A DNA stretch of 64,000 nt from Lichenicola sp965198575 (GCF_965198575.1 NZ_OZ240671.1:1674001-1738000); one strand, 5' to 3'. Shown: positions 35,182-44,279, counted from the first letter of the stretch. The notes: generated from the letters alone by a model not told the origin. Made by a program: numbers and translations.

Positions 35182-35844
35182 ATGTTCGACCGTACCCTGA
35201 CCACCGGCGCGGACCGACGAGCGGCCTGGCGTGACAGCCTGCTCGTTGATCATGCGCTGTTCCGCACGCTGTGGACCAACTTTGCGGAAGTCGTGCCGGG
35301 CCGGGTATTCCGCGCCAACCATCCGACGCCGTCCCACCTCGCCCGCTTCGCCCGCCGCCACCATCTGCGGACACTGGTGAACCTACGCGGCCACCGTCAA
35401 TGCGGCTCCGATGCGCTGTCGCGGGAGGCGGCGCCGCGGCTCGGGTTGGCGCATGTCGACATGGCGTTTGAAAGCCGGGGTGCCCCGCATCGCGACCGCA
35501 TCCTTCGCTTCGCCGGCCTGTATCGCGATCTTGCCTTTCCGATCCTGATGCACTGCAAGTCGGGCGCCGATCGTGCTGGCCTGGCTTCCGGGCTGGTCCT
35601 GATGTTCGAGGGCGGCACCGCTGAACAGGCGCTGGCACAGCTTTCCTGGCGCTACGGCCATTTCAACCGCTCGCGCACCGGCATCCTGGACGCCTTCTTC
35701 TGGCGCTACCGCGCCGACGCGGAAGGCCGGCTGCCGTTCCTCGACTGGGTCCGCGACGAGTACGATGAAGCTGCCCTCAAGCGCGATTTCGTCGCCGGCC
35801 GCCTCTCGAGCTTCCTGACCGACCAGGTTCTGCGCCGCGAATAA
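35182..35844 (+). CDS. Tyrosine/dual-specificity phosphatase family protein
   Basis: A 220-residue cytoplasmic protein with the cysteine phosphatase loop C-x5-R: HCKSGADRAG with Cys125 and Arg131. The upstream strand TLVNLRGHRQ is typical of atypical dual-specificity phosphatases that recognise phosphotyrosine, phosphoinositide or small phosphorylated molecules. The region LFRTLWTNFAEVVPGRVFRANHP is a conserved lead-in of this bacterial subfamily, often linked to surface polysaccharide genes. It lies 33 bases after sdhB and may be read through from the sdh operon; a functional link is not evident. The substrate is unknown. It is convergent with the next gene. Confidence 0.82.
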   Translation: MFDRTLTTGADRRAAWRDSLLVDHALFRTLWTNFAEVVPGRVFRANHPTPSHLARFARRHHLRTLVNLRGHRQCGSDALSREAAPRLGLAHVDMAFESRGAPHRDRILRFAGLYRDLAFPILMHCKSGADRAGLASGLVLMFEGGTAEQALAQLSWRYGHFNRSRTGILDAFFWRYRADAEGRLPFLDWVRDEYDEAALKRDFVAGRLSSFLTDQVLRRE

Positions 35845-35923
35845 TCTGGTCGGAGAACAGGGTGTGCAAATCCCATCGCATCACCGACTACTTGGCAAAA
35901 GCTGCCACACGCGTCCGGCCTGT

Positions 35924-36607
35924 TTACGAAGGTGCCGCCAGGACGCGCATCATGTCGCCGGCGATCGTCACCTCGTCGGCGTTGATGACATGGTCGTTGC
36001 CCGGATAGACGCGCGTGGTCACATCCGCACCGAGGCTGCGGAACACCCGTTCGGTGTTACGAACCTTGGCAATCGGACATAACGGGTCCTGGTCGCTGCA
36101 ACCGAGGAGCAGCCGCATCCCGGCAAAGGCTTGCGGAGCCGGGGCTACGGCGACGTCTCCGATCAGCGCGCCGCTGAAACCGATGATCGCGCCAACCCTC
36201 CGGCGTGCGGTCATGGCGTATTGCAAAGCCACGCAGGCGCCTTGCGAAAAGCCGAACAGGGCGATCCGCGCGGGCTCTGTTCCCTCCAGCACCAGCCGGT
36301 CGACGAGATCCCCCAGGACCGACACGGCAGGATCCATGTCCGGCTTGCGCCGCCTGCCGGGTTCGCCTGAACGGAACGAATACCAGCTGTTTGCCGCCGC
36401 CTCCGGAGCGATGAGGGCGACATCCGGCTCGGCAATCGCGCCTCCGTGCCCGAGCATGTCGGCAGCATTGCCGCCACGGCCATGCAGGACGATCAGCACG
36501 GCCCGCGCCTCGCCGAGCGCCGCGCCGGCCTGGGCGATCGGCCGGCCGGAGTGCGGACCGGTCCCGCCGGACATCAATGGCGCCTGCAGCGTGGACGTTT
36601 CGGACAT
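35924..36607 (-). CDS. Alpha/beta hydrolase, phospholipase/carboxylesterase family (MhqD-like)
   Basis: A 227-residue serine hydrolase. The nucleophile elbow is GFSQGA (Ser121); the acid and His of the triad are likely Asp174 (SDQDP) and His206 (NDHVI). The oxyanion loop is LHGRGGNAADM. It is the last of a minus-strand set: NTF2-like protein, ring-cleaving dioxygenase, then this gene 9 bases later. The same dioxygenase-hydrolase pairing (mhqO-mhqD) is known from Bacillus, where it answers quinones and hydroquinones; that role is inferred here. No signal peptide. Confidence 0.85.
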   Translation of the reverse strand: MSETSTLQAPLMSGGTGPHSGRPIAQAGAALGEARAVLIVLHGRGGNAADMLGHGGAIAEPDVALIAPEAAANSWYSFRSGEPGRRRKPDMDPAVSVLGDLVDRLVLEGTEPARIALFGFSQGACVALQYAMTARRRVGAIIGFSGALIGDVAVAPAPQAFAGMRLLLGCSDQDPLCPIAKVRNTERVFRSLGADVTTRVYPGNDHVINADEVTIAGDMMRVLAAPS

Positions 36608-36616
36608 AGCCTGGGT

Positions 36617-37552
36617 TCAGAGCGGCTTCAGGTTGCGCTCGATGGCAGCCCGTCGGGCTTCCAGGAACGGCGGCAGCGCCAGGCTTTCGCCGAGCGTCTC
36701 CATCGGCTCGTCGCTGGCGAAGCCGGGCCCGTCGGTGGCGATCTCGTACAGGATGCCGTTCGGCTCGCGCGTGTAGAGGCTGCGGAAATAGAACCGATCG
36801 ACCGGACCGCTGGACGGGATGCGCAGCTGCTGCAGCCGGTCTGCCCAGTATTCGTATTCGTCGTCGGCCACCCGGAAGGCGACGTGATGCACCCCGCCGG
36901 CGCCGGGCCGTGCGGCTGCCAGCCCCGGTTCGATGCGCACGTGCAGCTCGGCTGCCGGACCGCCCTCGCCCATCTCGAACACCTGCACCGGAGTACTACC
37001 CGCCATGAAGCGGCGGCCTGCACGCATCGCCATCACGTCGGTGAGGAAGCGGCTGGACGCATCGAGCTCTGGCACGCTGATGGTGATCGGGCCGAGGCCG
37101 CGGATCTGGCTCTCCGCCGGCACCGGGCTGCGCTCCCAGGGATGGGCCGGACCGGCACCACCATCATCCACCAGCCTCAGGCGTTGGCCTTCCGGATCCT
37201 CGAAATCGAGGTGGAGTCGCCCGTCCTGCTCCGCCACCGGCTGGTGCCGCACACCGGCTTCCTCCAGCCGTGCCGACCAATATGCGAGCGCCGGCGCGCC
37301 GGACACGCGGAGCGCGGTGCGGACGATCGAACGGGTGCCGCGCCGCTCCGGTGCCGTCGGGAAGTCGAAGAAGGTGAGGTCGGTGCCGGGACTGGCGACG
37401 CCGTCGGCATAGAACAGGTGGTAGGCGCTGACGTCGTCCTGGTTCACCGTCTTCTTCACCAGCCGCATGCCGAGGATGCGGGTGTAGAAGTCGTGGTTGC
37501 CACGCGCATCGGCGGACACCGCGGTGAGGTGGTGGATCCCGTGCAACTGCAT
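36617..37552 (-). CDS. Ring-cleaving dioxygenase, VOC/glyoxalase family (MhqO-like)
   Basis: A 311-residue protein with two vicinal-oxygen-chelate modules, about residues 1-130 and 145-280. The first holds the metal-ligand His in GIHHLTAVSAD and the DFYTRILGMRLVKKTVN motif. The second holds GGVHHVAFRV and the late Glu in NGILYEIATDGPGF. This pattern is that of the glyoxalase-fold dioxygenases annotated as MhqA/MhqO, which open hydroquinone-type rings with Fe(II). AAGGA lies 9 bases before ATG. Its neighbours, a hydrolase 9 bases downstream and an NTF2-like protein 15 bases upstream, suggest one small detoxification operon. Substrate unproven. Confidence 0.88.
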   Translation of the reverse strand: MQLHGIHHLTAVSADARGNHDFYTRILGMRLVKKTVNQDDVSAYHLFYADGVASPGTDLTFFDFPTAPERRGTRSIVRTALRVSGAPALAYWSARLEEAGVRHQPVAEQDGRLHLDFEDPEGQRLRLVDDGGAGPAHPWERSPVPAESQIRGLGPITISVPELDASSRFLTDVMAMRAGRRFMAGSTPVQVFEMGEGGPAAELHVRIEPGLAAARPGAGGVHHVAFRVADDEYEYWADRLQQLRIPSSGPVDRFYFRSLYTREPNGILYEIATDGPGFASDEPMETLGESLALPPFLEARRAAIERNLKPL

Positions 37553-37567
37553 GGTCGGCGTCCTTCT

Positions 37568-37945
37568 TCAGTCGGCATCGAGGACGAGCGGTCCCCGTGC
37601 GTTGTCGATCAGGGCTTTCCAGCCGCCATCGGGCTGCTGCCGGAACACCGTGGTCGCGATGAATTCCTGCGGTGACTGCCCCTCGACGCTGAGCCTCCAG
37701 CTGGACGTGAACAGCGCGATCCCGTCTGCCTCGACCACATGGGTCTTGATCTGGGTGGCCGTCGTGCCCGGCTTCATGAACGATCCATAAAGGATCGCAA
37801 GTTCCTCGGTTCCCCGCACCTCGGTCCCCGGTTCGGGGATCACGACGGCATCCGGCTCGTAATAACGGAGCACCGTGTCGAGGTCGCCCGCGTTGAACGC
37901 CGCGTCCAGAAGCTCGATCGCATGTTCCGGGCTTTTCGCGATCAT
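37568..37945 (-). CDS. NTF2-like / SnoaL-type small protein
   Basis: A 125-residue protein of the NTF2 superfamily (cone-shaped alpha+beta barrel): helix-rich start (SPEHAIELLDAAFNAGDLDTVLRYYEPDAVV), then beta strands ending in WKALIDNARGP. Proteins of this size and pattern (DUF4440/YybH-like) bind or isomerise small hydrophobic molecules, or have unknown roles. It is the first gene of the set with the ring-cleaving dioxygenase (15 bases downstream) and lies 24 bases after hflX. No catalytic residues can be named. Confidence 0.78.
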   Translation of the reverse strand: MIAKSPEHAIELLDAAFNAGDLDTVLRYYEPDAVVIPEPGTEVRGTEELAILYGSFMKPGTTATQIKTHVVEADGIALFTSSWRLSVEGQSPQEFIATTVFRQQPDGGWKALIDNARGPLVLDAD

Positions 37946-37969
37946 CGTCCTACCCCGCCACCAGGCTCA

Positions 37970-39364
37970 CTATGCGACAAGGCTCCGGCGCAGCCGTGTG
38001 ATGGCGCCGGGCAAGCCGCGGACAGTCAGCACCCTGCCCGTCTCGTCGTACGCCTCGGACAGCACCCGGGCGCTCTCATAGACCTCGCCGATAAGGCCCT
38101 GCTTGGCGTAGGGCAGCACCAGCACATCCTCCACCATCGACGCCTCGAAGAACGCGATGATGGTGTCACGCAGCGCGCTCACGTCCTCGGGCGCATGGGC
38201 GGAGAGCATGATCGCCTCGGGATGCTTCTCCAGCAGCGCCGCACGCCCCGCTTCATCGACCCGGTCCATCTTGTTCAGCACCAGGCGCGACGGAACCGCA
38301 TCGGCGCCGATCTCGCGCAGCACGTCGCGGCTGACCTCGAGCTGCGCTTCCCAGGTCGGGTCCGACGCGTCGACCACGAACAGCAGCAGCGACGCCTCCA
38401 GCGCTTCCGCCAGGGTGGAGCGGAACGAGGCGACCAGGTCGTGCGGCAGCTGCTTGATGAAGCCGACGGTATCCGACACCAGCACCCGCGGGCGTGTTTC
38501 AGGCTGCAGCGTGCGAACGGTGGTGTCGAGGGTCGCGAACAGCTTGTCCTCGACCAGCACCTGGCTGCCGGTCAGCGCCCGCATCAGCGAGGACTTGCCC
38601 GCATTGGTGTAGCCGACCAGCGCCACACGCAGCTGGTCCCGCCGGGCCGACCGGCGCTGGTCGCCGTCGCGCTGCACCGCCTCGAGCTGGTCCCTGAGCT
38701 CCGACAGCCGGTCACGGACTTTGCGTCGATCCAGTGCGAGCGCGCTCTCGCCGGCACCCGGACCCTGCTGACGGCCTCCCCCGGCCGACGACTCGCGCAT
38801 CCGCGGGGCGACGTATTTCAGCCGCGCCATCTCCACCTGCAGCTTGGCCTCGCGGGTGTTGGCGTGGCGGTGGAAGATCTCGACGATGACGCCGGTGCGG
38901 TCCAGCACCTGGGCACCGGTGGCCCGCTCCAGGTTCCGGATCTGGCTCGGCGAGAGCTCGTGATCGACGATGACGAAGGCGGGCTTGCGAGCGCCATCCG
39001 CGTCGGGTTCATCGGGATTGTCGGACAGGGTGTCGGATCCGGTCCCTCCCCCGGTCCCTCCATGGGCCCCTCCATGCGCGCCCTCGAACCGTTCGCGCGC
39101 CTTGGACCGGGGCGGTGGCGCCATCGAGCCGACCACGCCGGTGCCGCCGGTGAGGGCTGCCAGTTCCGCCAGCTTGCCGCTGCCCAGCAGCAACGCGCCG
39201 CCGGTGCCTTCGCGTTTCTGCGACACGGTGCCGGCCACCTCGTAGCCGAGCGTCTTCACCAGCCGGCCGAGTTCCTCGAGGCTGGCTTCGTGCGCGACGT
39301 CATCGATCTCGGGCGTCTGGATGCCGACGAGGACGGCCTGGGGGGTAGGAAGCTTGGTCTCCAT
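37970..39364 (-). CDS. hflX: GTPase HflX
   Basis: A 464-residue ribosome-associated GTPase that rescues or splits stalled ribosomes under stress. The N-terminal HflX domain includes the conserved GSGKLAELAAL and VIVDHELSPSQIRNLE segments and the basic RLKYVAPRMRE block. The G domain has GYTNAGKSSL (P-loop), DTVGFIKQLP (switch II) and NKMD (G4). An Ala/Gly/His-rich insertion (about residues 95-122) is unusual. ATG 39364 is chosen because the frame upstream of it encodes low-complexity sequence without similarity; its ribosome site is weak. In many alphaproteobacteria hfq lies upstream, but not here. The NTF2-like gene follows 24 bases downstream. Confidence 0.94.
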   Translation of the reverse strand: METKLPTPQAVLVGIQTPEIDDVAHEASLEELGRLVKTLGYEVAGTVSQKREGTGGALLLGSGKLAELAALTGGTGVVGSMAPPPRSKARERFEGAHGGAHGGTGGGTGSDTLSDNPDEPDADGARKPAFVIVDHELSPSQIRNLERATGAQVLDRTGVIVEIFHRHANTREAKLQVEMARLKYVAPRMRESSAGGGRQQGPGAGESALALDRRKVRDRLSELRDQLEAVQRDGDQRRSARRDQLRVALVGYTNAGKSSLMRALTGSQVLVEDKLFATLDTTVRTLQPETRPRVLVSDTVGFIKQLPHDLVASFRSTLAEALEASLLLFVVDASDPTWEAQLEVSRDVLREIGADAVPSRLVLNKMDRVDEAGRAALLEKHPEAIMLSAHAPEDVSALRDTIIAFFEASMVEDVLVLPYAKQGLIGEVYESARVLSEAYDETGRVLTVRGLPGAITRLRRSLVA

Positions 39365-39776
39365 CTCAGGATCGTAGCACGGACCGTGCCGGCGGGCGTG
39401 GGGGCGCGTCCCGATGCACCGTGATGGGACATGATCATCCTGGCCTGGACGCGGAGCATCCGCGCGCACGCGAGACAGCTCATGCATCGTCGCGGGCGGC
39501 CCGGTCGGTGTCGCCGACGCCGCAGGAGTCGCGACGAGGGCGCCCGCATTGGCAGACTGCCCGGTCGTCACCGACCCCCGGGCGCCGTTGTCGCACGCTC
39601 TGCCACTCGGTCAGGCGGTCCCGGCGGCCAGGAGCTTCAGGAAGGTGTCACCGCCGAGCCCGGTCGCGATGGACGGTCGACTTGTCTGGATGGCACTGGC
39701 CATACCCCGAACCGGCTCGGCCCGGACAAGGAAGCCCGCGTGCCCTCGCTCCCCGGAGTGGCGGCTGAATTGCCAG
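39365..39776. other. Intergenic stretch with nothing recognisable
   Basis: 412 bases between the hflX start and the stop of the secreted cupin gene. Only Arg/Pro-rich open frames without ribosome sites are present. It must hold the hflX promoter (minus strand), but no clear promoter, terminator or RNA gene was found. Confidence 0.5.
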
Positions 39777-40292
39777 CTACTCGAAACGGCACGGCCCGGC
39801 AGTGGGCGGCATCCCCGCCATCTGCACGATCATCAGCGACACCGGACCCGGGCCCGGGTTGCGCGCCAAATGCCCCTTGTGGCCGGCGGCGTCGGGTTTC
39901 GTGCCCTGATCTTCGCCGACAATGACGTCGCCCGGCCCGACGGTCACGTCGCTGCCATCCATCGCCTGCACGAACCAGCTGCCGGCGATCGGCATGATCC
40001 ACTGCACCTTTGGGTTCTCGTGCCACTGCCCGACCCAGCCGGGCGGCTCGACATTGGTGAGGATGGCGCTGGCCGGCGTGGCCTGGCGATCCTGCCACTC
40101 GGGTGCAGCTGGCCTGGCGACGCTGTGCAGCGAAAAGCCGTGCAGCGTGCAGCGCGTCAGGTGACTGACCCCCGCATGGTCGGTCCAGTTGTCCCAGTAG
40201 GCAACCTGCGGCATCGGATCGCGCGCGACTGCCGCACCGGACCCGGCAACGCCCGCACCCAGCAGCGCCAGCATCGCCACGAGCCGCTTCAC
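39777..40292 (-). CDS. Secreted cupin-domain protein
   Basis: A 171-residue protein with a signal peptide (MKRLVAMLALLGAGVAGSGAAVA, cleavage near ARD) and a single cupin barrel. The barrel shows WHENPKVQWIMPIAGSWFVQA (motif 1-like), then GPGDVIVGEDQG and GHKGHLARN (motif 2-like, with His residues that may bind a metal). It is probably periplasmic or extracellular. It overlaps the preceding glycosyltransferase gene by 4 bases, so the two are cotranscribed. Function is unknown; similar secreted cupins are often annotated without a reaction. Confidence 0.8.
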   Translation of the reverse strand: MKRLVAMLALLGAGVAGSGAAVARDPMPQVAYWDNWTDHAGVSHLTRCTLHGFSLHSVARPAAPEWQDRQATPASAILTNVEPPGWVGQWHENPKVQWIMPIAGSWFVQAMDGSDVTVGPGDVIVGEDQGTKPDAAGHKGHLARNPGPGPVSLMIVQMAGMPPTAGPCRFE

Positions 40293-41113
40293 GCCCCGTC
40301 CCCATGATCACCGAACAACGCCGCCTGGTCGTATTTCGCCCCGAACAGCGACATCCGCATGGCCTGCAACCCGTCTGTCGGATCCAGCCGGTAGTAGCAG
40401 CTCGCCTGGCCGGTGCTGGCGCCGGCATGATGGCGTTGCAGCATGTCGAACACCATCCGGTCCGCCGACATCGCCTTGGTATCGCCGGGCAGCGGCATGG
40501 TCCAGGCGGGCAGCGCGTCCGCACACCGGCGCTTGTCGAGCATCAGGCAGTTCGGATCGACGAAGCCGTTCCTGGCCGCCTTGAACACGCCACGGCCGAC
40601 GCCCACCGACTCCCACTCGTCGATGCAGATCGGCCGCAGCGACCGTGGATGCACGAACATGCGGTAGGAATACGCGTAGTCGTACGCGGCATCGGATGCC
40701 TGCAGCACACCGAGCAATTGCGCCAGATGCTCCGGCGCCCACCAGTTGTCGTCGTCGAGGTAGGCCACGTAGGGGCTGTTGGCGAGATAGCTCAGCACGC
40801 ACCGCAGCACGCCGCCATCGCGCGCCGGATGCAGCCCGCCATGCCGGACCGATGTCGAATATCCGGGATCGAGCACCTGCACCACCACATGCGGCGGCCG
40901 ACCGCGGCAGGCCTGCTCGATCAGCTCGAGGTCACCGAGCGCCTGGTCGATGCCGATCAGCACATGGATCGGCGCCTGCAGGGTCTGGCGGAAGATCGAG
41001 CGCAGCGCCTCGACGATCGAGCTCCGCAGCGTGGTCGGCATGATCACCGCCGCCGCCATCGGCGCCTGCAGATCGAAACCCGCCTCGGCATAGGTGTGCA
41101 GGAAACCGCTCAT
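40289..41113 (-). CDS. Family 2 glycosyltransferase
   Basis: A 274-residue GT-A fold glycosyltransferase. The N-terminal nucleotide-binding strand is AAVIMPTTLRSSIVEALRSIFRQT; the metal-binding D-x-D is in AYLDDDNWW (about residue 117-122). MSADRMVFDML near 220 may carry the catalytic acid region. No membrane helix is present. The donor and acceptor sugars are unknown. It lies 24 bases after copA on the same strand and overlaps the cupin gene by 4 bases; the copper pump is probably a chance neighbour. Confidence 0.85.
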   Translation of the reverse strand: MSGFLHTYAEAGFDLQAPMAAAVIMPTTLRSSIVEALRSIFRQTLQAPIHVLIGIDQALGDLELIEQACRGRPPHVVVQVLDPGYSTSVRHGGLHPARDGGVLRCVLSYLANSPYVAYLDDDNWWAPEHLAQLLGVLQASDAAYDYAYSYRMFVHPRSLRPICIDEWESVGVGRGVFKAARNGFVDPNCLMLDKRRCADALPAWTMPLPGDTKAMSADRMVFDMLQRHHAGASTGQASCYYRLDPTDGLQAMRMSLFGAKYDQAALFGDHGDGA

Positions 41114-41137
41114 CGTCGTCCCAATCGCGCATGCGCG

Positions 41138-43654
41138 TCAGGGATGCACCGACGCGCGCCGCAGACGCAACGCGTTGGACAGCACGAAGACGCTCGACAG
41201 CGCCATCGCGGCGGCCGCCAGCATCGGCGACAGCGAGATCCCGAGCGCCGGCACCAGCACCCCGGCCGCGACCGGGATCAGCAGCACGTTGTAGCCGAAC
41301 GCCCAGAACAGGTTCTGGTGGATGTTGCGCATGACCGCGCGCGCCAGTCCGAACGCGGTGACCACGCCCATCGGATCGCCTGACACCAGCACGACGTCCG
41401 CGCTCTCGATGGCGATATCGGTGCCGGTGCCCATCGCGATGCCGATATCCGCCTCGGCCAGAGCGGGCGCGTCGTTGATGCCGTCGCCGACGAATACCAG
41501 CGTCCGCTTGCCCGCCAGCTCCCGCAGCCGGAGCGCCTTGTCGCCCGGCAGCAGCCCGGCCAGCACGGTGTCGATGCCAAGCTGCTTGCCCACGAAAGCG
41601 GCGGTGGCCGGATGATCGCCGGTCAGCATCGCCACCTGCGTCCCGCGCGCCCGCAGCGCCGCCACCGCGGCTGTCGAATGGGCACGCAACGTATCCGAGA
41701 GGCCCAGCAGGCCCTCGACGCGACCGTCGATCGCCACCAGCATCGGCGATGCGCCCTGCCCGGCAAGTGCCGTCGCCGGTGCCTCGAGACCCGACGCGTC
41801 GAGGCCAAGCCTGGTCATCAGCCGGGCCGAGCCGATCGCCACGGTGCGGCCCTGCACGCGGCCGGTGACGCCGAACCCCGGGAGTGCCGCGAATTCCTCG
41901 ACCGGAGCCGTCACCGCGCCACGCTCCCGGGCGGCCGCGACCACCGCGGCGGCCAGCGGGTGCTCGGAACGGGCTTCGACCGACGCGGCCAAACCGAGCA
42001 GGTCCGGCTGGCTCAACGCGGTGCCCGGGGCTTGCAGGATCGTGGTGACCGTCGGACGTCCCGTGGTCAGCGTCCCGGTCTTGTCGAATGCCACGAAATC
42101 GGCCGCGGCCAGGCGCTGCAGCACCATCGGCCTGGCGAACAGCACGCCGAGCTCGGCTGCGCGTCCGGTGCCGACCATGATCGAGACCGGCGTCGCCAGG
42201 CCCATGGCGCAAGGGCAGGCGACGATCAGCACCGACATTGCGAAACCGAGCGCCACGGCGATGCCGGCACCTGCCAGCATCCAGCCGGTGAAGGTCACCA
42301 GCGCCGCCAGGATGATCGCCGGCACGAACCACTGCGTCACCCGGTCCAGCACGGCCTGGATCGGCAGCTTGCCAGCCTGCGCCGCCTCGACCATGCGGAC
42401 GATGCCCGCCAGCACCGTGGCCTCGCCGACCTGGCTCGCGCGGATCGTGAGCGACCCGTTCCCGTTCAACGTGCCGCCGACCACCGCGTCGCCGACCGTG
42501 CGTCCGACAGGCAGCGGCTCGCCGGTCAGCATCGACTGGTCGACCAGCGACTGCCCCTCGGTGACCACGCCATCGACCGGCAACCGCTCGCCCGGCTGCA
42601 CCTGCAGCAGGTCGCCCACACGCAGCGTACCCACCGGGACCTCGACCAGTTCCGTACCGCGACGCAGCCGGGCAGTGCGTGGCTGCAGCTGCACCAACCC
42701 GCGCACCGCCTCGCCGGTGCGATGACGCGCCCGCGACTCGAGCAGCCGGCCCAGCAGGATCAGCGTCACGATCACCGACCCGGTGTCGAAGTAGGCGTGG
42801 CCGGCCTGCCCAGGCAGCAGGCCCGGCAGCAACGTCACGATGGCCGAGAACAGCCAGGCCGCGCCGGCGCCGAGCAGTACCAGCGCGTTCATGTCGGGTG
42901 CGCGATGCCAGATCGTGCGCGCGCCCGTCCGCACGATGTGCCGACCCGGGCCGAACAGCACCGCAGTCGCCAGCAGCAGCGACAGCAGCGCCATCGGTTC
43001 GCCGGAGCGGAGACCGATGGCAGGGCCACCCATCGTGATCAGCAGGAGCGGGACCGTGAGCGCCGCCGCGATCAGGACATCGCGCCGGGACCGGGCATCG
43101 TCTGCCTCCCGCGCGGCGTGGCGATCGTCGGACGATCGATCGGCATGGTCCTCGCGATGTGCCGTATAGCCGAGGCCGGCGATGGCAGCCTCGATGGCGG
43201 CTTCACTGCCATCCGGCGTCCGAGTGGACGGCGGCGCACCGAGCCTGGCATCCAGCGTCACCGTCAGGCGGCTCGTCGCAAGGGTGGCGGCGGCTGCCGC
43301 GACCCCGGGCACGCCGAGTGCTGCCTGCTCGACCCGCCGCACGCACGACCCGCAATGCATGCCGTCGACGTCGAATCCCAGGATTTCCGGCCGGATGGTG
43401 AAGCCGATCACCCGCACCGCAGCGACGACAGCGCCGGCAGCACCCTCCGGGATCGGGCCCTGGAAGTGGGCCTCCGCCAGACCGCCGATGACATTCGCCG
43501 TAGCGCCGATGACGCCTGGCACACTGGAGATGGCCCGCTCGACGCGACCGACACACGAGGCGCAACTCATGCCGTCGACCTGGAAGCGCAGGCTGTATTG
43601 CGGCAGCGTCAACGGGCTCAACTGATCCAACGACGCCTCCAGCGTGCCATCCAC
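41138..43654 (-). CDS. copA: Copper-translocating P-type ATPase
   Basis: An 838-residue P1B-type ATPase that exports Cu(I) across the inner membrane. Two N-terminal metal-binding HMA domains carry GMSCASC (Cys31, Cys34) and GMHCGSC (Cys101, Cys104). The membrane metal site is CPCAMGLATP. The phosphorylation site is DKTGTLTTG, and TGEPLP and GDGINDAPALAEAD complete the actuator and P-domain. Eight membrane helices are expected. The start is GTG 43654; no better in-frame codon is upstream. No CueR- or CopZ-like gene is adjacent, so regulation is not visible here. Confidence 0.96.
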   Translation of the reverse strand: MDGTLEASLDQLSPLTLPQYSLRFQVDGMSCASCVGRVERAISSVPGVIGATANVIGGLAEAHFQGPIPEGAAGAVVAAVRVIGFTIRPEILGFDVDGMHCGSCVRRVEQAALGVPGVAAAAATLATSRLTVTLDARLGAPPSTRTPDGSEAAIEAAIAGLGYTAHREDHADRSSDDRHAAREADDARSRRDVLIAAALTVPLLLITMGGPAIGLRSGEPMALLSLLLATAVLFGPGRHIVRTGARTIWHRAPDMNALVLLGAGAAWLFSAIVTLLPGLLPGQAGHAYFDTGSVIVTLILLGRLLESRARHRTGEAVRGLVQLQPRTARLRRGTELVEVPVGTLRVGDLLQVQPGERLPVDGVVTEGQSLVDQSMLTGEPLPVGRTVGDAVVGGTLNGNGSLTIRASQVGEATVLAGIVRMVEAAQAGKLPIQAVLDRVTQWFVPAIILAALVTFTGWMLAGAGIAVALGFAMSVLIVACPCAMGLATPVSIMVGTGRAAELGVLFARPMVLQRLAAADFVAFDKTGTLTTGRPTVTTILQAPGTALSQPDLLGLAASVEARSEHPLAAAVVAAARERGAVTAPVEEFAALPGFGVTGRVQGRTVAIGSARLMTRLGLDASGLEAPATALAGQGASPMLVAIDGRVEGLLGLSDTLRAHSTAAVAALRARGTQVAMLTGDHPATAAFVGKQLGIDTVLAGLLPGDKALRLRELAGKRTLVFVGDGINDAPALAEADIGIAMGTGTDIAIESADVVLVSGDPMGVVTAFGLARAVMRNIHQNLFWAFGYNVLLIPVAAGVLVPALGISLSPMLAAAAMALSSVFVLSNALRLRRASVHP

Positions 43655-43768
43655 ATCAGATGGGACGTGGCCGCCGCGCGATCCAGTGCGCCCCAGGCTC
43701 TGAGTCGGAGCTGTCGGCGGAGGCGTCGGGTCCCGGTGCGACGTTGGCAGGAGGCCCTGCTCGAACGG

Positions 43769-43840
43769 TGCCGGGTGAGGGATTTGAACCCCCGGCCTTC
43801 GGTTTACAAAACCGCTGCACTACCACTGTGCTAACCCGGC
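43769..43840 (-). tRNA. tRNA-Thr (anticodon TGT)
   Basis: A 72-nt cloverleaf on the minus strand. The acceptor stem GCCGGGT pairs with ACCCGGC, the D stem is GCAC/GTGC, the T stem GGGGG/CCCTC includes one G-T pair, and the anticodon loop is TTTGTAA with TGT. The first pair of the anticodon stem is a G-A mismatch. The 3' CCA is not encoded. The TGT anticodon and the Thr-like acceptor end support threonine. Confidence 0.95.
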
Positions 43841-43913
43841 ATACGTCAGGATCGGGTTTTTAGACCGTTCGGCGATACTTGCAACGGGTGGCTTCAGCCG
43901 GGCGGGCGTTGCG

Positions 43914-44186
43914 CTAATCGGCCGCCCACAACTCGCGATGCTCGCGAAAGCCCATGGGCTCGGCTTCGCCCCTCAGAATTGCCTCACCCGTCTGTATGTT
44001 GAGCTGACGGAGTATCGCAACACGCTGGTCGATCGCACGCGCATGGTCGCGCGTCCGCTTCACCAGAACGTCCTCCTGCACATCGCCGCGGTGGTGCAAC
44101 GCCAAGCCAGTCGTCCGATGAACCTCGGCGTCGGCCTTTCGCCACAGTTTCCAAATCTCAGCAGTCCTGTTTGTCAGATGGCTCAC
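43914..44186 (-). CDS. Hypothetical protein, 90 residues
   Basis: A small charged protein (about TAEIWKLWRKADAEVHRTTG at the start), predicted mostly helical and cytoplasmic, with no family I recognise. The start is taken as GTG 44186 because GGAGG (44194-44198) lies exactly 7 bases before it; the upstream in-frame ATG 44201 has no such site. An overlapping frame on the other strand (43938-44258) has poorer codon use and is not preferred. It lies between tRNA-Thr and a divergent lipoprotein gene. A short helical protein next to a tRNA can be a mobile-element remnant, but nothing else here shows that. Confidence 0.5.
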   Translation of the reverse strand: MSHLTNRTAEIWKLWRKADAEVHRTTGLALHHRGDVQEDVLVKRTRDHARAIDQRVAILRQLNIQTGEAILRGEAEPMGFREHRELWAAD

Positions 44187-44193
44187 GGCAAGT

Positions 44194-44198
44194 CCTCC
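44194..44198 (-). promoter_or_regulatory. Ribosome binding site deciding a GTG start
   Basis: GGAGG on the minus strand, 7 bases before GTG 44186 of the small hypothetical gene. It argues against the upstream ATG at 44201, which would place this site inside the coding sequence. Confidence 0.6.
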
Positions 44199-44279
44199 CA
44201 TACAACGAACGTCGCGCTTCTACGGGCGATCCGTTACAACAACGTTAACGTGCGGTGATCACGCAGAGGAACACCAAAA

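Noticed and set aside
39431..39925. 164-residue plus-strand frame after hflX
   Set aside because: Arg/Pro-rich, no ribosome site, overlaps the secreted cupin gene antisense.
43938..44258. Plus-strand 106-residue frame near tRNA-Thr
   Set aside because: It overlaps the better supported minus-strand gene with GGAGG before GTG and has less plausible codon use.
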